From Gordionus sp. m RMFG-2023 (lineage: Eukaryota; Nematomorpha; Gordioida; Chordodea; Parachordodidae): 64,000 nt of DNA. How positions within the stretch are numbered: the stretch's first letter is position 1; each line of letters begins with the position of its first letter. The position numbers and the translations under genes were made by a program. The notes beneath the pieces were generated by a model that was given only the letters and a program-made list of their open reading frames with translations, made no database searches and was not told where the DNA came from. This document shows, piece after piece, positions 1-12,324 of this stretch. The stretch covers positions 59,854,954 through 59,918,953 of the forward strand of contig NC_088776.1 in the NCBI RefSeq assembly GCF_954871325.1, read 5' to 3'.

Positions 1-250
1 ATTTGAGAATTTTACGGGATATTTTACACGCGATTATTATTGGCAAATTATAAAAGAGATAATTAATTTAAATCAACAATCAAATTCAAAAAAAAAGCAA
101 TAATTATTACTCCTTTTGCGTAACACAAAACCAAATTTTATTTTTAAAAAAAGTAATCAAACGCGAAAATAAAAATATAAGCTTATGATTTGTTATAGAT
201 AAAAATTAGTTAATTTCCCAATTTATAGGCGCCTGTAAAGTAGTGGTGTA
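1..250 (-). promoter_or_regulatory. 5' flank of a fourth LRR-receptor paralogue (gene lies left of the window)
   Basis: This stretch aligns block by block with the DNA immediately upstream of the LRR genes (about 9170-9340, 20870-21125 and 30095-30320). Shared pieces, in order, are a CGGGATATTT block, an AAGAGAT block, an ATCAA-CAATCAAA block followed by AGCAATAATTA, a GCGTAACACAAA / ACGCAACAAACC block, and a TTTATAGGCG block followed by a short GTGGT(G)-TAATA stretch. In the complete copies the signal-peptide ATG lies about 40 bases left of where this window starts, so a further minus-strand LRR gene should begin just outside. The shared block probably contains the promoter and 5' UTR, but no TATA box or start site could be fixed. 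Confidence 0.72.
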
Positions 251-692
251 ATAATAATACGATACTTTGGGCTCTAATGTATTTCTCAATTCCACCAAGA
301 GAAGCGACTTATCACAGTAACAGGCATAGATTTAGTCAACTTTTTTATCTACTGCATTAATTTCTCACAAATATGTTCTAGGGTTTAGTGGTTTTTGCTT
401 CAGGAGGCTTTAGCGTTTTCTCGTAGTTTCGGAAGTTCTAACAGTTTTAGGTCTTCTAATTATACTAATTATACTAATATGAAACTTCTAATAAAAACTG
501 GAGCTAGGGATCAAATAGAAAATCATTCTTTACACGATTTATTTTACTGGCCGTAATTATTGGAAAAAAAAAATGTGATATAATTTTAAAAATAAATATA
601 TAATATATTAATAATATTTTTTTAAAGACTATATAAATTAGGTTGTGTTTGTAGAAAAACCATGTTTCAAAAAACATGTTTTAACACTTTAA

Positions 693-1224
693 GGCTGCAT
701 TCAAAGTGGAGATGAATCCGTTTTTTTACATCCGTTCTGTCAAAAGTCGATCTCATTACAAATGATATATATGTTTAAAGTGCATTCGTTCCAATATCTT
801 CCTTTAAAAACGGATCCAGCAAATTTTAATGAAAGGCAAATTTTATAGAACGTTATAACTGTTGTAGCTGTTGAAAAAAAAGAAGAAATAAATTTAATAT
901 AATACATCAAATGCCAGTTATTTTCTGACATGGGAATTAAGTTTTCCTTGGTGATAGGGAAAAAACACGTGATCATCAGGTGGGTTGGTGAGAAACAATG
1001 GAGCTCTCTTTAGGTGTCTTTTGGGGTGAAGAATATATATATTTTTAATGAATAAATATGAAGTCTTCTGATAAATATAATTATGAATAAATATGACGTC
1101 TTCTTTAATAACGTTACTTGTAATTTTTTAAAAACGAAAATCAATATATATATCATTTTTAATGAGATTGACTTTTGACGGAACGGATGTAAAAAACGGT
1201 GCCGTCTCCACTTTGAATGCAGCC
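693..1224. mobile_element. Harbinger-like MITE with 3-bp TAA target duplication
   Basis: The ends are inverted repeats of about 65 bases, both starting GGCTGCATTCAAAGTGGAGA. The element is flanked by TAA on each side (690-692 and 1225-1227). A 3-bp TAA/TTA duplication is typical of PIF/Harbinger elements. The roughly 530-bp interior is AT-rich with no transposase, so this is a non-autonomous copy. Confidence 0.72.
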
Positions 1225-1596
1225 TAAGGAAGGAAAAATAAATGTTTATTGACGCAATGTTAAAAAATGGAGGTGAGAATTCGAAACAGAAATTTGTTTA
1301 ATTTTAAAGCATTCATATTTTAATTTGTGTTATGTAAAAATTGGGAAATGGGAAGAGAAATATGAAATTAGTTTAATTCCTTAAAATAAGGCAAGAAGGT
1401 AATTTGGGTTTAAGGGTTTTCACTGCTTTCTTGGGGCAGATTTCCTTTATTTTTAAAATAATCAATTCGAGAGACACCAAAATGGAAAAACGATTTATTA
1501 TCCTATTCAATATGTATACAGATATTAAAGAATAACAAACCTATATATATTCACTCAACGTAAGGTAAGGTAAGACATCTAATTCCATCATCAGTT

Positions 1597-1832
1597 CGTG
1601 TTAGAGCAAAATTTTGCGAAATCATATTTAAGTTTAAAGCTATCCTAAAGATTTGTTGATAGCACGTTGCACGAATAAACTCTATCCTATTAATAAGTTT
1701 GTTAGGAATGAATCTAATCGTGTTAGAACAAAATTTTGCGAAATCATATTCAAGTTCAAAACTATCCTAAAGATTTGTTGATAGCACTGATAACCTCTAT
1801 TCTATTAATAAGTTTTTTAGGAAATGAATCTT
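1597..1832. repeat. Two-copy tandem duplication, period about 122 bp
   Basis: A CGTGTTAGA(G/A)CAAAATTTTG block and the sequence following it occur twice in direct orientation (starts near 1597 and 1719), with small differences and a short deletion in the second copy. No coding potential seen. Confidence 0.8.
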
Positions 1833-2345
1833 ACCTTTAAGGAACCCTGGAAAAATTTTCCACCATTTTTAAAATGTGTCCTTTATAAATAAATCAATAT
1901 ATATTTTTTTTGATAATTTTCGTTTATAAATCCTCCTCGCTCAATGAATAGGAGCTTTATCCATTAGTGATGAAGAGTGTGGATAATTCATCGAGGTAGG
2001 TTTTGAATTTTATGTCTAAGAGAATTCGATGGGATGGATGAATAACTCTGATATCTATTTGTTACTTGGCTAACTTAAAATACTTGCCGAGTCAACATAT
2101 AGCAATTTGTTAAAACCTATAGAGATAGAATCACGCTCCGCCTCCGATATTTCACCCTCCCCCCTCCGTAGCACGTCACCTAGTTGGCCTGAGAAAAAAA
2201 AATAGTGTTCCTTGTTTGATTCAAGGACTGGCCGATTAGTGAACCACGCACTCGCTGACTAGCCCAAAGACGCCTTCCGACGACGAATATTTAAATATAT
2301 ATTATAACCATATGTGGAAGTGTTGACCCCAAACAAACAAAAAAA

Positions 2346-2623
2346 CTAATATAATTCGTCCAATACGGCCTTTAGTAGTAATTAATAACTAACTACCAAA
2401 CTTACCATATCAAATAAACATCTCGAGAGAATCCTCATATGTATATCTGAAACATTAGACTATTTCAATTCTGAGGGGCTAAACTAATATAATTCGTCCA
2501 ATACGGCCTTTAGTAGTAATTAATAACTAACTACCAAACTTACCATATCAAATAAACATCTCGAGAGAATCCTCATATGTATATCTGAAACATTAGACTA
2601 TTACAATTCTGAGGGGCTAAACT
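2346..2623. repeat. Recent two-copy tandem duplication, period 138 bp
   Basis: CTAATATAATTCGTCCAATA starts at 2346 and again at 2484, and the two 138-base copies are almost identical through the GAGGGGCTAAACTA end. Near identity suggests a recent event. No ORF. The surrounding 1830-3130 stretch is otherwise unassigned AT-rich DNA. Confidence 0.9.
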
Positions 2624-3136
2624 AGAAAATGTAAAAAAATTTTAAGGCCTCACGCTCCGCCCTCTCATAGCCTCTCTAAAATGATGTAGGGAAAAGTTAC
2701 TAATAGTGTCACATGATAAAGTGTCGCGTTTATTAAATGATTGAGTGATAAATTGTCGCTGTGACAATATCGCATAGTAAATTGTCGCTTGATAAGTTGT
2801 CTCCAAACCCAGTGGGTAGCAATTTTAATTCAAATTTTTTATATATATATAAGTTTTTCTTATAAATCGTAACTAATTTGTCTAAGGTGATTTAGAAAAA
2901 ATAATATAGATTGGTCATTTTTTCCCCTCTGTTAAAAAAAAATGAATCTTTATTTGTAAAACATTATATATTATTATAATTATATATATATATAAAGCAT
3001 AGACGAATGGAATTATTAAAACACAAGAACACATGATAATAATAATCAAAAATATGATAAAAATTTATTACACGTATATGTACAATCTTTCAAAAAATGA
3101 AAGGCAATAAACTAAACACGACCCTCACTCATAACA

Positions 3137-4245
3137 CTAAGCTTGTTGTTTAGGCATATCAATAAAAGCGTCATAATCAAAGTATTCTTTCATTGCGGTC
3201 AACTCAGCCTTTTCCATATCCGATTGCAATCTTTTTATAAATGTAAATCATGAAATATCGTAAAATTAAATTATTATGGGAAGAGATGGGTTTCTAATTC
3301 CCAATCTTAGAAAAATTATATTGAGTTAGGATCAAAATATTTTGCCCTTATTCTCCATTTTATTTTTTTTTGCCTAAAGATTTAGAACCTTTATGCTAAA
3401 ATTATATCTAGAATTCTGTTTGAGAATTTCCATAAAAAAAATAATCTTCACTGTCTTTTAAAGGGTATTTTGAAAAAAATCATATTAGTTTTTTATAAAA
3501 AAAGTTTTAATCAATTTTTAAAAAAACAGCAGGAGACATAGTGTTTTTTTTTTCTTCAAAAAAAACAAAGACTTGTTTTCTTGTAAATCGATTTTATAAA
3601 AAATATATGTTGGAAGTAGTAAACGCAAAATTGCTAAGTTTGAGTCTATTCTTAAAAAATGGCCAATTCGGTATTTTATCCAGAAAGAATATTACGTGAT
3701 CTTGAAGATTTTGCTCATACGTGACACGCACAAAGGGTTTGGAAATCTATTAGAGAAGTCTCGAGGCTTAGGCAATAATTGTCTATCTAAAAATTTTAAG
3801 TTCGCCGTTTTTTTTAATATAATTGGCTCAAAGAGATATATCCTCACTAGTTGGAATTTATGGTGAACGGCTCGCTACTGAATATTTTAGCCAGAAAAAT
3901 ATTGCCTAAGTCTCGAGATTTCGCTGATAGAACCTTGGTTCTTTCTACTACAAACAAAATCTTCATGCTCGCGTAATATTATTCTGGATGAAATAATGAG
4001 TTCGCCATTTTTAATATAATAGACTCTGACGGAGCGATTTATCCTCAGTAGTTGGAATACTATAATTTTCATAATTAAAGATCAATCCACACAAATAATA
4101 CTATATATATATATACACAAATCCAAATTAGTAACAATTTCTTTCACATATTTAGGTTTAACAAAAGGTATATATATATATCTCGAGAACCTAGAAATAT
4201 ATAATTACTTGGGATCTTCTTTGGCCTTGATTTCAGCGGGGGATT
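3137..4245 (-). CDS. Small conserved gene, copy A (two terminal exons visible)
   Basis: Two minus-strand exons match copies B and C: 4209-4245 (37 nt, preceded by AATTAG, donor GTAATT) and 3137-3230 (94 nt, ending in TAG at 3137-3139). The join is in frame. The peptide reads SPAEIKAKEDPK, then LQSDMEKAELTAMKEYFDYD, then AFIDMPKQQA. It resembles copies B and C most in the EKA-LT-M-EYFDYD-FID-PKQ segment, though this copy has one codon fewer at the exon junction and a longer C-terminus. The family is not recognised; the charged, helix-prone composition suggests a coiled or structural small protein. No equivalent of the short first exon of B and C was found here, and the intron holds two fold-back MITEs. 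This copy may be incomplete or start elsewhere. Confidence 0.5.
3630..4070. mobile_element. Two adjacent fold-back MITEs (family F)
   Basis: Two neighbouring, decayed copies (about 3630-3845 and 3850-4068) of a palindromic element that recurs through the window. Each arm carries variants of GGCTAACTCAATATTTTAGC and CAGAAAAATATT, followed by an AAG-CTCGAGATTT motif, with the reverse complement in the other arm. A 61-codon minus-strand ORF here is just this element read through. Confidence 0.65.
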
Positions 4246-5261
4246 CTAATTATTTTTTTTATGAAAAAAAGTATATATATAACATTTAGTTATGATCAAT
4301 TATCCCTTTTAGACAGATGTGATCGCTATAAGTGTCGAGTGAACGAGTCGTCTTCATCTCCTCTTTCTTCCAAATTAATTTAGATTTATGGCTTAAAATG
4401 TAAAACTTACCAAGGTGAATTTATTCAATTGAGATTATCCGATAAATTTAGCGCCAATTTGTGGCGAATTATACAAAATAGGTTGTGTTTTAGTTTTCTC
4501 CACCAGGAATTCGCGCCAAATCGTGGATGAGGGGATACCCTGCAAACACAGTTAGTCCCGAAAGACATATTAATAAATAGAGGAGTCTAGAGGTTGTAAT
4601 AAATTAATTTGTATTGTTTTTCCCAGAAAATGAGGTTTTTATTTTTTAAAAAAAAGTATGCTGGGATTTAGAGTTTTGTAAATGATTGACATATAATAAA
4701 TTACTGCTTAGATTGAAAATTTATTCATTCTAATGTGTATCGATATAAATCAGCTGATGATACGCGATCTTGATTTCCCATTTTAAAAAAATCAAAAATT
4801 CTTAAAGGATTAAGATACAAATAGTATCTGTATCTAAATACAATGTGATTAAATGCTTATTTTTAGATATATTCAGATATAATTTTTGGATAATGATATT
4901 TGAATTAATTTTTTTAAATAAAAAAAAACAAACTAGAAATTTTTATATTTACGCAATGGATGGATAACAACATGTTAAATTTTAAATTACAATTTTATTT
5001 TATTTATATTAATTATATAATATGTATCATTAATTATTAGATCCAATATTTCTAGACAATCTCTAGGAAGAAATCAAATAATTTAATGTTAAACTTTCTT
5101 TTTAAGTACCCCTTAGATATTATAAGAAGTGTTGATATATTGTGAAATTCTTCTTGAATAATTTATTTTTTTAAAAAATAAGTGTCTTATATATAATATA
5201 TTTATATCAAATATAAAGTTTATATTCATTGAATATAAAGATTACTCTGCCTTCAAAGTGA

Positions 5262-5615
<354 letters not shown>

Positions 5616-6384
5616 TGAGAAAGACTGGTAGAAAATTTTAGTATGACTTATTAAGTCTTTATAGATAAACGAGGTTGCCTTAATGATCAAAATTTTGAGA
5701 ATGTTTTATTATAAAAATCTATTTTGTATATGAATTTCTAAAAATCTAACAATCAATTATTTTAATTATATATTTGTATAAACAGCTGTGATATCAGCTC
5801 AATAATTTATATTTTTTAGCTCACTTCGAAATTCCAATTTTTAACAATAAAATTTTAAATTAGCCATTTTGTATCCAGATACGATTTTGGACTATGTATC
5901 TGTATTTAGATCTTTTAGACATTTATCTGTATTTAGAACCATCGAAAAGTATTTTTATACAACACTGGTGTAAATAGTTTAAATTAAGAATCTTACGAAA
6001 ACTTTAAAATGTTTCAGGGATTCGTTCATTTATTTATTAAAAATTTGTTATACGTGTGCTTCCATAATCAAGTGTAAACAGCTGATTTATATTGAATGAA
6101 TTTTCAATTTTTAATCAGAGAATTGCTTAGTCTAGATAAGTATATAATTTTATTGGTCAAAACTCACCAACAAGATATATATATCATAGCGTTTATCTGC
6201 TATACTTGGCCAACAAAAAACAGCTGTTGTGTGATTTTTTTTTAGCATTTTATTCTGCTGTAAAAGTTCTAATCTCTTGAAAATGTAACTCCACTTAGTT
6301 TTAATTTTAAATAATTTGGTTTAAAAATGTAGTGTATTTAGAACTATTCTAATATTTAATGTTGTTTAACAAACAGCTGTTTTT

Positions 6385-6590
6385 TTTTCAAAAACGGCTA
6401 ACCCAATATTTCATCCAGAATAATATTACGCAGGCCTGAAGATTTCGTTTGTAGAAGGAACAAGAATTTGTACCATCTATTTAGCGATCGAGGGTTAGGC
6501 GATATTTTTTTGCTAAAATATCGGATTTTTGCCGTTTTTAAAAAATCGCCTCAAACCGAGCCGTTTAACAGCACCGCGTTATATTTTTAC
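6385..6590. mobile_element. Fold-back MITE (family F)
   Basis: Left arm AAAAACGGCTAACCCAATAT followed by CCAGAATAATATTACGCAGG. The right arm has the inverted form, ending in a variant of CGAGCCGTTTAACA. The 68-codon plus-strand ORF here is a read-through of the element. Confidence 0.7.
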
Positions 6591-6748
6591 AGCGCACAGA
6601 GCGGCTATGAATTACTTCTCTATATAAATTGTGTATCTCGCCGGAAATCGGTGCTAACTGTGAATGCGGAATAAGTTACCAGTTTCAATAATTTAATATT
6701 ATGATAATTTCCTGACAGAATGACCTTTAAATTACTAATATATATACA

Positions 6749-9162
6749 TTACTTACTGATTGGTATATCGCTTTTAATTTTTTGACTAGAAAATGCATCT
6801 GAACATTTAGGGATCAGGCCAGTAAAGTACAATCCGATTATGAGGAGCGTCATTATAGCCAACAGAATAGAACAAATTATGACGGCAAATTTGGCATCTG
6901 AATCGGACCTTCTATCCCATACGTGTGAAGAATCATCTGTCACCACTGCCCTGGCACCCATTTTGCTTGCACCAAAAAGAGTGGGCGTATTATTGGGGCT
7001 AAACTCAGAAATGGTGACATGTGAAGGTAAAGCGCATCGCAGTTTGAGATACTCGTAGGCGAACGATTTATCCAAACAATAAACGGGGACTATGATAGTA
7101 TTAGACTCTCCCAGGGCTACGGCCAACTCCCCATATCTCGGCAACAGCTTGAGGTAAGCATGCGCAACTTCTATAGTATTGATATAATCGGGCAGGGGTT
7201 CTAAGGGCTGAAATCTGCACTGATAATCTACTCCGATTATTTTTTTGATGCGAGAATTTATCGAGGTTTTATTCTCCCCTAAAGGCACGTTTTTATTTTC
7301 CACGTATACGCGTAATTCGTTAAAATAATGATAAGTTGTGCAGTTACATTTCATTTCGAGCTGTAAATCGATACTTTTGATATTGGGTAGAATTTGTAGG
7401 AGATCAGCTGTTGCCTGACCGAATCGATTGTCATTTAAGTATAAGTGCGCTAATTTTTTGGGAAAGGACATTTTATCCAGGGTGGTTAATCTCAAGCCAA
7501 TCAGGCTTAAAGATTCCAAATTGGGAAGAAATGTGTCTGAGAACATTGTAGTGATAGTCGTATTTGGCAAAGTGGTGAAATAAAATTCGATTTCCCTTAA
7601 ATTAGGGCAATATCGAAAAGCGGAAGGCGATAACGCACCAATAGTACCCCAAGTGATTTTCAAAAATAGCAACTTGGCGCAAAATTTGGGGCTCAAAAAA
7701 ATGCTGGATAAAATGGGGATTTCATTATCCGAAAGGGTTAAGTTATAGATACTCAAATTGATTAAAACGGATGTCGAATTTTCCGGTAAAGTTGTGCGGC
7801 CTATCTCCATGCTCATGTTTTGAGGGTAGATCGATAAAATAAGGGTCAAATTGTCGAATATCTCCGATGATTCCATATTTATAAGGAAGCATAATATTAC
7901 GTTGTTGAGGTTATTGAAGCACTCGCAAGGTTCTTTGACGGGACAGGTATTCGACGGTGATTGGCAAAATTTATCAAACTGTTTTTTTTCGATTTCCAAC
8001 AAGTCGTAAGTTATAATTCTCTTTCCCATCCAACACCAGGTTGGAGGGTACACGTAATTCGCCTCTCGGGAGGTCAATATTTTTTTAGCAACCCATACAT
8101 TGAACGCCTGGATGAAATCCACTAGGTCGCAATCGCAAACCAGCCAATTCTCGTTGATGGAAAAATTGGTAAGGTTATTATCCCTAAATAATTTTTTTAT
8201 GACTGTTGGCACTAGCGTGAATGAGTTTTTGGCCAGTTGCACGTTTTTCAAGGATTTCGGGAGTGTGCTGTTCGGCGTGAAAACTTTATCCTGAATGAAA
8301 CTATTGTACAGCGACAGTTTTTTGAGAACCGGGAGGTGGTCAGAATTCGTGTAAATGGTTTGAAAAAATACCGAGTCCAAAATCAGCTGTTCCAAGCGGG
8401 GGCTATTCGCGAATATCTCCGTCGAAAACCTCGGACCGAAATTGTCCACGAACGAAAAAATTTTCAAATATTTATTGGAGTGGAAAAATTTTTCGGGTAG
8501 CGTACTTATATTATTGTAATCCAAATTTAAGGAAATCAAATTGGGCAAAAGCGCTAGCATCTTGTCGCATACCGAGGTGATAAAGTTACGAGGAAATGTC
8601 AGGGTGACGTTACAATTTACGTTCGATACTTTTTCGGAGAGCCTAAATGGGCAAGCGGCTTTGTTCTCGAACAAAGCCGGCGAGTATTCGACAAACAACG
8701 AAAACGAATAGTTACTCGAGTTCAATACGTAATCGAATTTGGAAGTGATGTCGAATAACGGATTTATTTTTGTTAGGTTTCTACATTCGATGTATAACGT
8801 GAGGGTTTTGCTGAGTTCACTGGTATCATTTAATTTACATTCCGTAATTACTAAAATTAAAATTAAAATATTTATAATTTTATTTCTATGTGTGAGGTAA
8901 AAAAAAAAAATAACTAACCAGAAAAAAAATATATATAACGAAAGGCCTGAAGATTTTGCTTAAATGGCACAAAAGGTTTGAACATCTATTAGAAAAAATT
9001 TCATGATTTTGGGCATTATCAAAAATTGAGTTAGCAGTAATCGGCTCTAGAGCCATTTAACACCACTAGTAATGAGTGTATTTTTTTTTATAAAAAAAAT
9101 GAGTAACCTCCCATGCCATGGTTTAATAATATTGTGATTGCTAATATTATATGTAACGACAT
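6749..9162 (-). CDS. LRR type I membrane protein, paralogue 1
   Basis: Two exons, 9108-9162 and 6749-8850, give 718 residues. Exon 1 encodes a signal peptide, MSLHIILAITILLNHGMG, and splices in phase 1 (donor GTTACT) to exon 2, whose first full codons read ITECKL. The ectodomain has an LRR block, an LRRCT-like cap around CDCDLVDFIQAFN, an LRRNT-like cysteine cluster (CPVKEPCEC), a second LRR block and a second CxC cap (CNCTTYHYFN). A membrane segment (FAVIICSILLAIMTLLIIGL) and a short tail ending IKSDIPISK follow. The layout resembles Toll/Slit-type ectodomains, but there is no TIR or kinase domain, so it may be a surface recognition or adhesion protein; function unknown. Many N-x-S/T sites fit an extracellular location. 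The 257-nt intron is enlarged by a MITE; the paralogues have 60-61 nt. The frame is intact. Confidence 0.85.
8935..9070. mobile_element. Fold-back MITE fragment inside intron 1 of LRR gene 1
   Basis: Contains the family F pieces GGCCTGAAGATTTTGCT, a TCTATTAGA(A)AAA motif and the terminal CCATTTAACACCACTAGTAA. It accounts for most of the extra intron length compared with genes 2 and 3. A GTTAGT donor-like string at 8913-8918 is what remains of the intron start seen in the paralogues, separated from exon 1 by the insert. Confidence 0.65.
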
Positions 9163-9440
9163 AGCCCGAAGAACACTAGAGCGAATTTCCCGGGATATTT
9201 CATACGATGATAAATATACAAAGAGATGAGAATTTAAAATCAATAATCAAATAAAAGCAATAAATTACTTTCTTTTACGCAACAAACTAATATTAATTTT
9301 AAAAGGCAAAGTAAAAAATGAAATGAGCCAATGTGATTAATTTTAAGATAAATATTTAAGTTTTCTGAAGCCTTTAGGTGAAGTTCCCATGTTATGATAA
9401 TAACGTATTTCTTAATTCTCAGAATGAGTTGGGCCATATT
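9163..9440 (-). promoter_or_regulatory. Shared 5' flank of LRR gene 1
   Basis: Upstream of the signal-peptide ATG this gene shares with copies 2, 3 and the window start a GGGATATTT block, AAGAGATGA, ATCAATAATCAAA, AGCAATAAATTAC and ACGCAACAAAC. The order is the same in all, with indels between. Conservation after coding sequences have diverged suggests promoter or 5' UTR function. The exact start site is not visible. Confidence 0.45.
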
Positions 9441-9779
9441 GGTAGACTGGCTACCACCTTATTTTATTAGAACTAATTTCACTCAAAATTGATATGTACA
9501 TCACCTTAATTCTTTCTATTTAATTGATTGACCAATTCATTAAAAAAAATTGATTTAAGTGAGAATTTGTTGGGATTTTTAATCCCAAACGTAACCGATA
9601 TGAGATGTCGAATTCCTACACGGAAACTTTTTTAAAAAAAAAATTATAAGGGTAAAAAAAAAGAAGATGAGAGAGGAGACCGAGGCAATGATAATGATTT
9701 TTTTTTTAATCTTTCTTTCTTTCTTTCTTTCTTTCGATTAAACTAATTGTGTCACCAATTTTTTTTTTTGGCTAAGGCT

Positions 9780-10380
9780 AAGCCTAAGCCGATATTTTTT
9801 GGTTCATTATAAATTTTTATAGACTAAATATATATTAAAAATGATTGGTATTGAAAAGCATGTTAAATTACGATTTCAAATAATATGTACCCATAGTAAA
9901 GTGACAATTATCATAATCCTTTGTTTAAACCTTTTTTTGCATTTTTTTTTTATGCAAATGGGTAAAAATGTATTTTGTAAACATATATAATGTTATCATA
10001 ATTATCACTTTTCTATGGTACATTTTTACTGATATCTTAATCTAACATGTTTACAATATATATTTTTTTTTACTTATTTGTGTCAAAAAAATATCAAAAA
10101 ATTTTAATATAACTAATTTTTTCACTATTTTAGCTGAATAAATTTTTATTGAATCAATAAAAAATCAGCTTATACTTATCTGGGGCCAATCAAAATCGGC
10201 TTACGCTTAACTTAAGCCAATCAAACTCAGCTTAAACTTAGCGTTAAATAGTCAAAATCGGCTTAAGCATAGTCATAGCCCAAATAAATCGATTTAGGGC
10301 TTAACCTGAACCAATCAAAATCGACTTGAGTATAGCCTTAACAAATCAAAATCGGCTTAGGCTTAGTCTTAACCATAAAA
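9780..10380. repeat. AT-rich spacer with degenerate minisatellite (unit about 30-37 bp)
   Basis: From about 10136 to 10375 a unit built on CCAATCAAAATCGGCTTA and a CTTA(G/A)-CTTAA segment repeats six or more times with drift. A GGCTAAGGCTAAGCCTAAGC stretch near 9770 appears related. A block at 9955-10070 resembles the satellite unit at 62.7-63.2 kb (shared TTTCTATGGTACATTTTTAC). Confidence 0.65.
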
Positions 10381-10433
10381 AATTGTGATATGATATTATT
10401 AAATATGAAATATCATTATAAGTGTGATTTACA

Positions 10434-11806
10434 GAGTTGTTAAAGAATCTAGATACAAGTATCTAGATCCTGTATCTAGATACAAGTATCTAGATCCTGT
10501 ATCTAGATATAAAAATGTGGTATCTGTATCTTAGTAGAATTTTGATTAAAATATCTGTATCTAGATATTATTTTAGACGATGTATCTGTATCTAGATCCA
10601 TTTAAAAAGTATCTTTTAACAACTCTGGTGATTTATGATAAACTTGCATAATATACTTTTAGATGCTTGAGAACCAAATTAGACGACAAGTCAGCTGGGC
10701 TAGTGTTGTCAACTCATTATTTTATCCAGTGAAAATGTTACCCAAGCCTTAAGAATTCGTTCATAGATGGCGCCAAGTTTTTTGAACTAGGCGACATTTT
10801 TTTTGGCGGGCTAAAATATTGAATTGGCCATTTTGAAAAATCGGCTCAAATCGAATCATTTAACAACACACCAAGTTGAGCCACTTAATTTTTGTTCAAG
10901 TCACGTGGTTAAAGGATGGTGCCATCTTGAAGATTCTTTACGTTCCGCAGTAATTTTATTATTGGTAATAGATATAAATTTGATCTAATTTCCATTAAAT
11001 TTGGCCCTTTAGGAGTTCAGACAAAATTTTCTATAGGCCAAAAGGTACTTTTTGATGCGGCTTATTTTCTATTTCTGTTAAAGCTCTGATTCAAAAGAAT
11101 TTCTTCTTCCTTCTTATTTTTTATTTGACTTAAACTGAAGAATGGCCAGTGATGGCCCTAGTTTCAAAAAAAAAAACGTAATGTTCGGAAATCTTTATAA
11201 CACTAAAACGCTTCAGTCGTGGTGAGATGGGACTATATAATCCTCAAATTTTTTTTTCTCGAATTATCGAAAGATGCTAAAATGACTAAAAAAAAAAATA
11301 ACTTCAAAACCTCTAAATCTATTATTATTATTTTTTTACGTAATACGACTAGATGGATTCCCATCGTGCTTGGATCATAGCCGGAAGCTAGCCCTATTCC
11401 CAAATTTTTTTCCTTTCCTCATAAAATTATAACGCGACAACATATTTAAGTTATCAAATATTTTCACGGCCCGGCCCGGCTTGGCCCGGTTTTAAAATTA
11501 TAGGCCCGGCCCGGATATTTTCAATTTTAAATCATTTTTTTTTAATCATGTTTGGAACCAGACACTCCCTGTAAATTTCAGGGCAAATTTAGCTATGAAC
11601 TTTCGAAATTAAATATAATTTATCTGAGTTGTTAAAAGATACTTTTTAAATGGATCTAGATACAGATACATCGTCTAAAATAATATCTAGATACCCATAT
11701 TTTAATCAAAAAATCTATCTAGATACTGATACAGATTACCACATTTTTTATATCTAGATACAGGATCTAAATACTTGTATCTAGATCCTTTAACAACTCT
11801 TGTAAT
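10434..11806. mobile_element. Inverted pair of hAT-type MITEs with CTAGATAC repeats
   Basis: A roughly 190-bp element at 10434-10626 starts AGAGTTGTTAAA and ends TTTTAACAACTCT. It is full of TATCTAGATAC palindromes. At 11633-11806 the same element lies in opposite orientation, so the 1.4-kb segment can fold back. A weaker relative lies at 5870-5970, and another at 4805-4860. The DNA between the arms includes a fold-back MITE and a short GGCCCGGCCCGG cluster near 11470-11515. Confidence 0.7.
10705..10872. mobile_element. Fold-back MITE (family F)
   Basis: Begins GTGTTGTCAACTCATTATTT and ends with a variant of ATTTAACAACACACC. It has the paired AAGCCTTAAGA/TTCG and GGCTAAAATATTGAATTGGC arms. 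Slightly shortened on the left compared with other copies. Confidence 0.7.
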
Positions 11807-12037
11807 TTATATTAGTTTTTTTTTTTTAATATATAAATTATAAATGGACTCAAAAGGTTAAACGGCAAAATTATCTACAATTCATAAGATACATATTTTT
11901 TAAACATGATGGAAGGTATTTCCGGTATAATATCGTTTCTACAATTTAAAAAAAAATACTCGCTCAAAATGACGCTGACATATGTATATATTTATTTTTC
12001 ATCCGTAAGGAATTAATATAAATTTTAGTGTTATAAT

Positions 12038-12170
12038 TAGTGTTGTTAACCGGCTCGAGTTGAGCCGATTTTTTAAAAAACGGCTAACTCAATATTTTAG
12101 TCAAGAAAAAAAATATTGTCTAATCGCTCAAGATTTCGTTAATGGATGTTCAAACCTTTTTGTGCAGTGG
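12038..12170. mobile_element. Half copy of fold-back MITE (family F)
   Basis: Only the left arm is present: GTGTTGTTAACCGGCTCGAG, a GAGCCGATTTTTTAAAAAAC block and GGCTAACTCAATATTTTAGT. Sequence after about 12165 is unrelated. Confidence 0.65.
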
Positions 12171-12324
12171 CGTAGCTACGGTGAGGGGGAGGGGGTTTCG
12201 GGTTTGGACCCCTCCCATAGCAAATTTTGTTTTTTTTAGATTATACCGTTCAAAAGACTCAAAAGTGACTTTATATCAAATAAATACCATGAATATTTAT
12301 TTTTTTTTCTTCTGGTTTTGATGT

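Noticed and set aside
6840-8500. Plus-strand ORFs over LRR gene 1 (and similar ones over genes 2 and 3)
   Set aside because: Antisense shadows of the conserved minus-strand coding exons, with no domain of their own.
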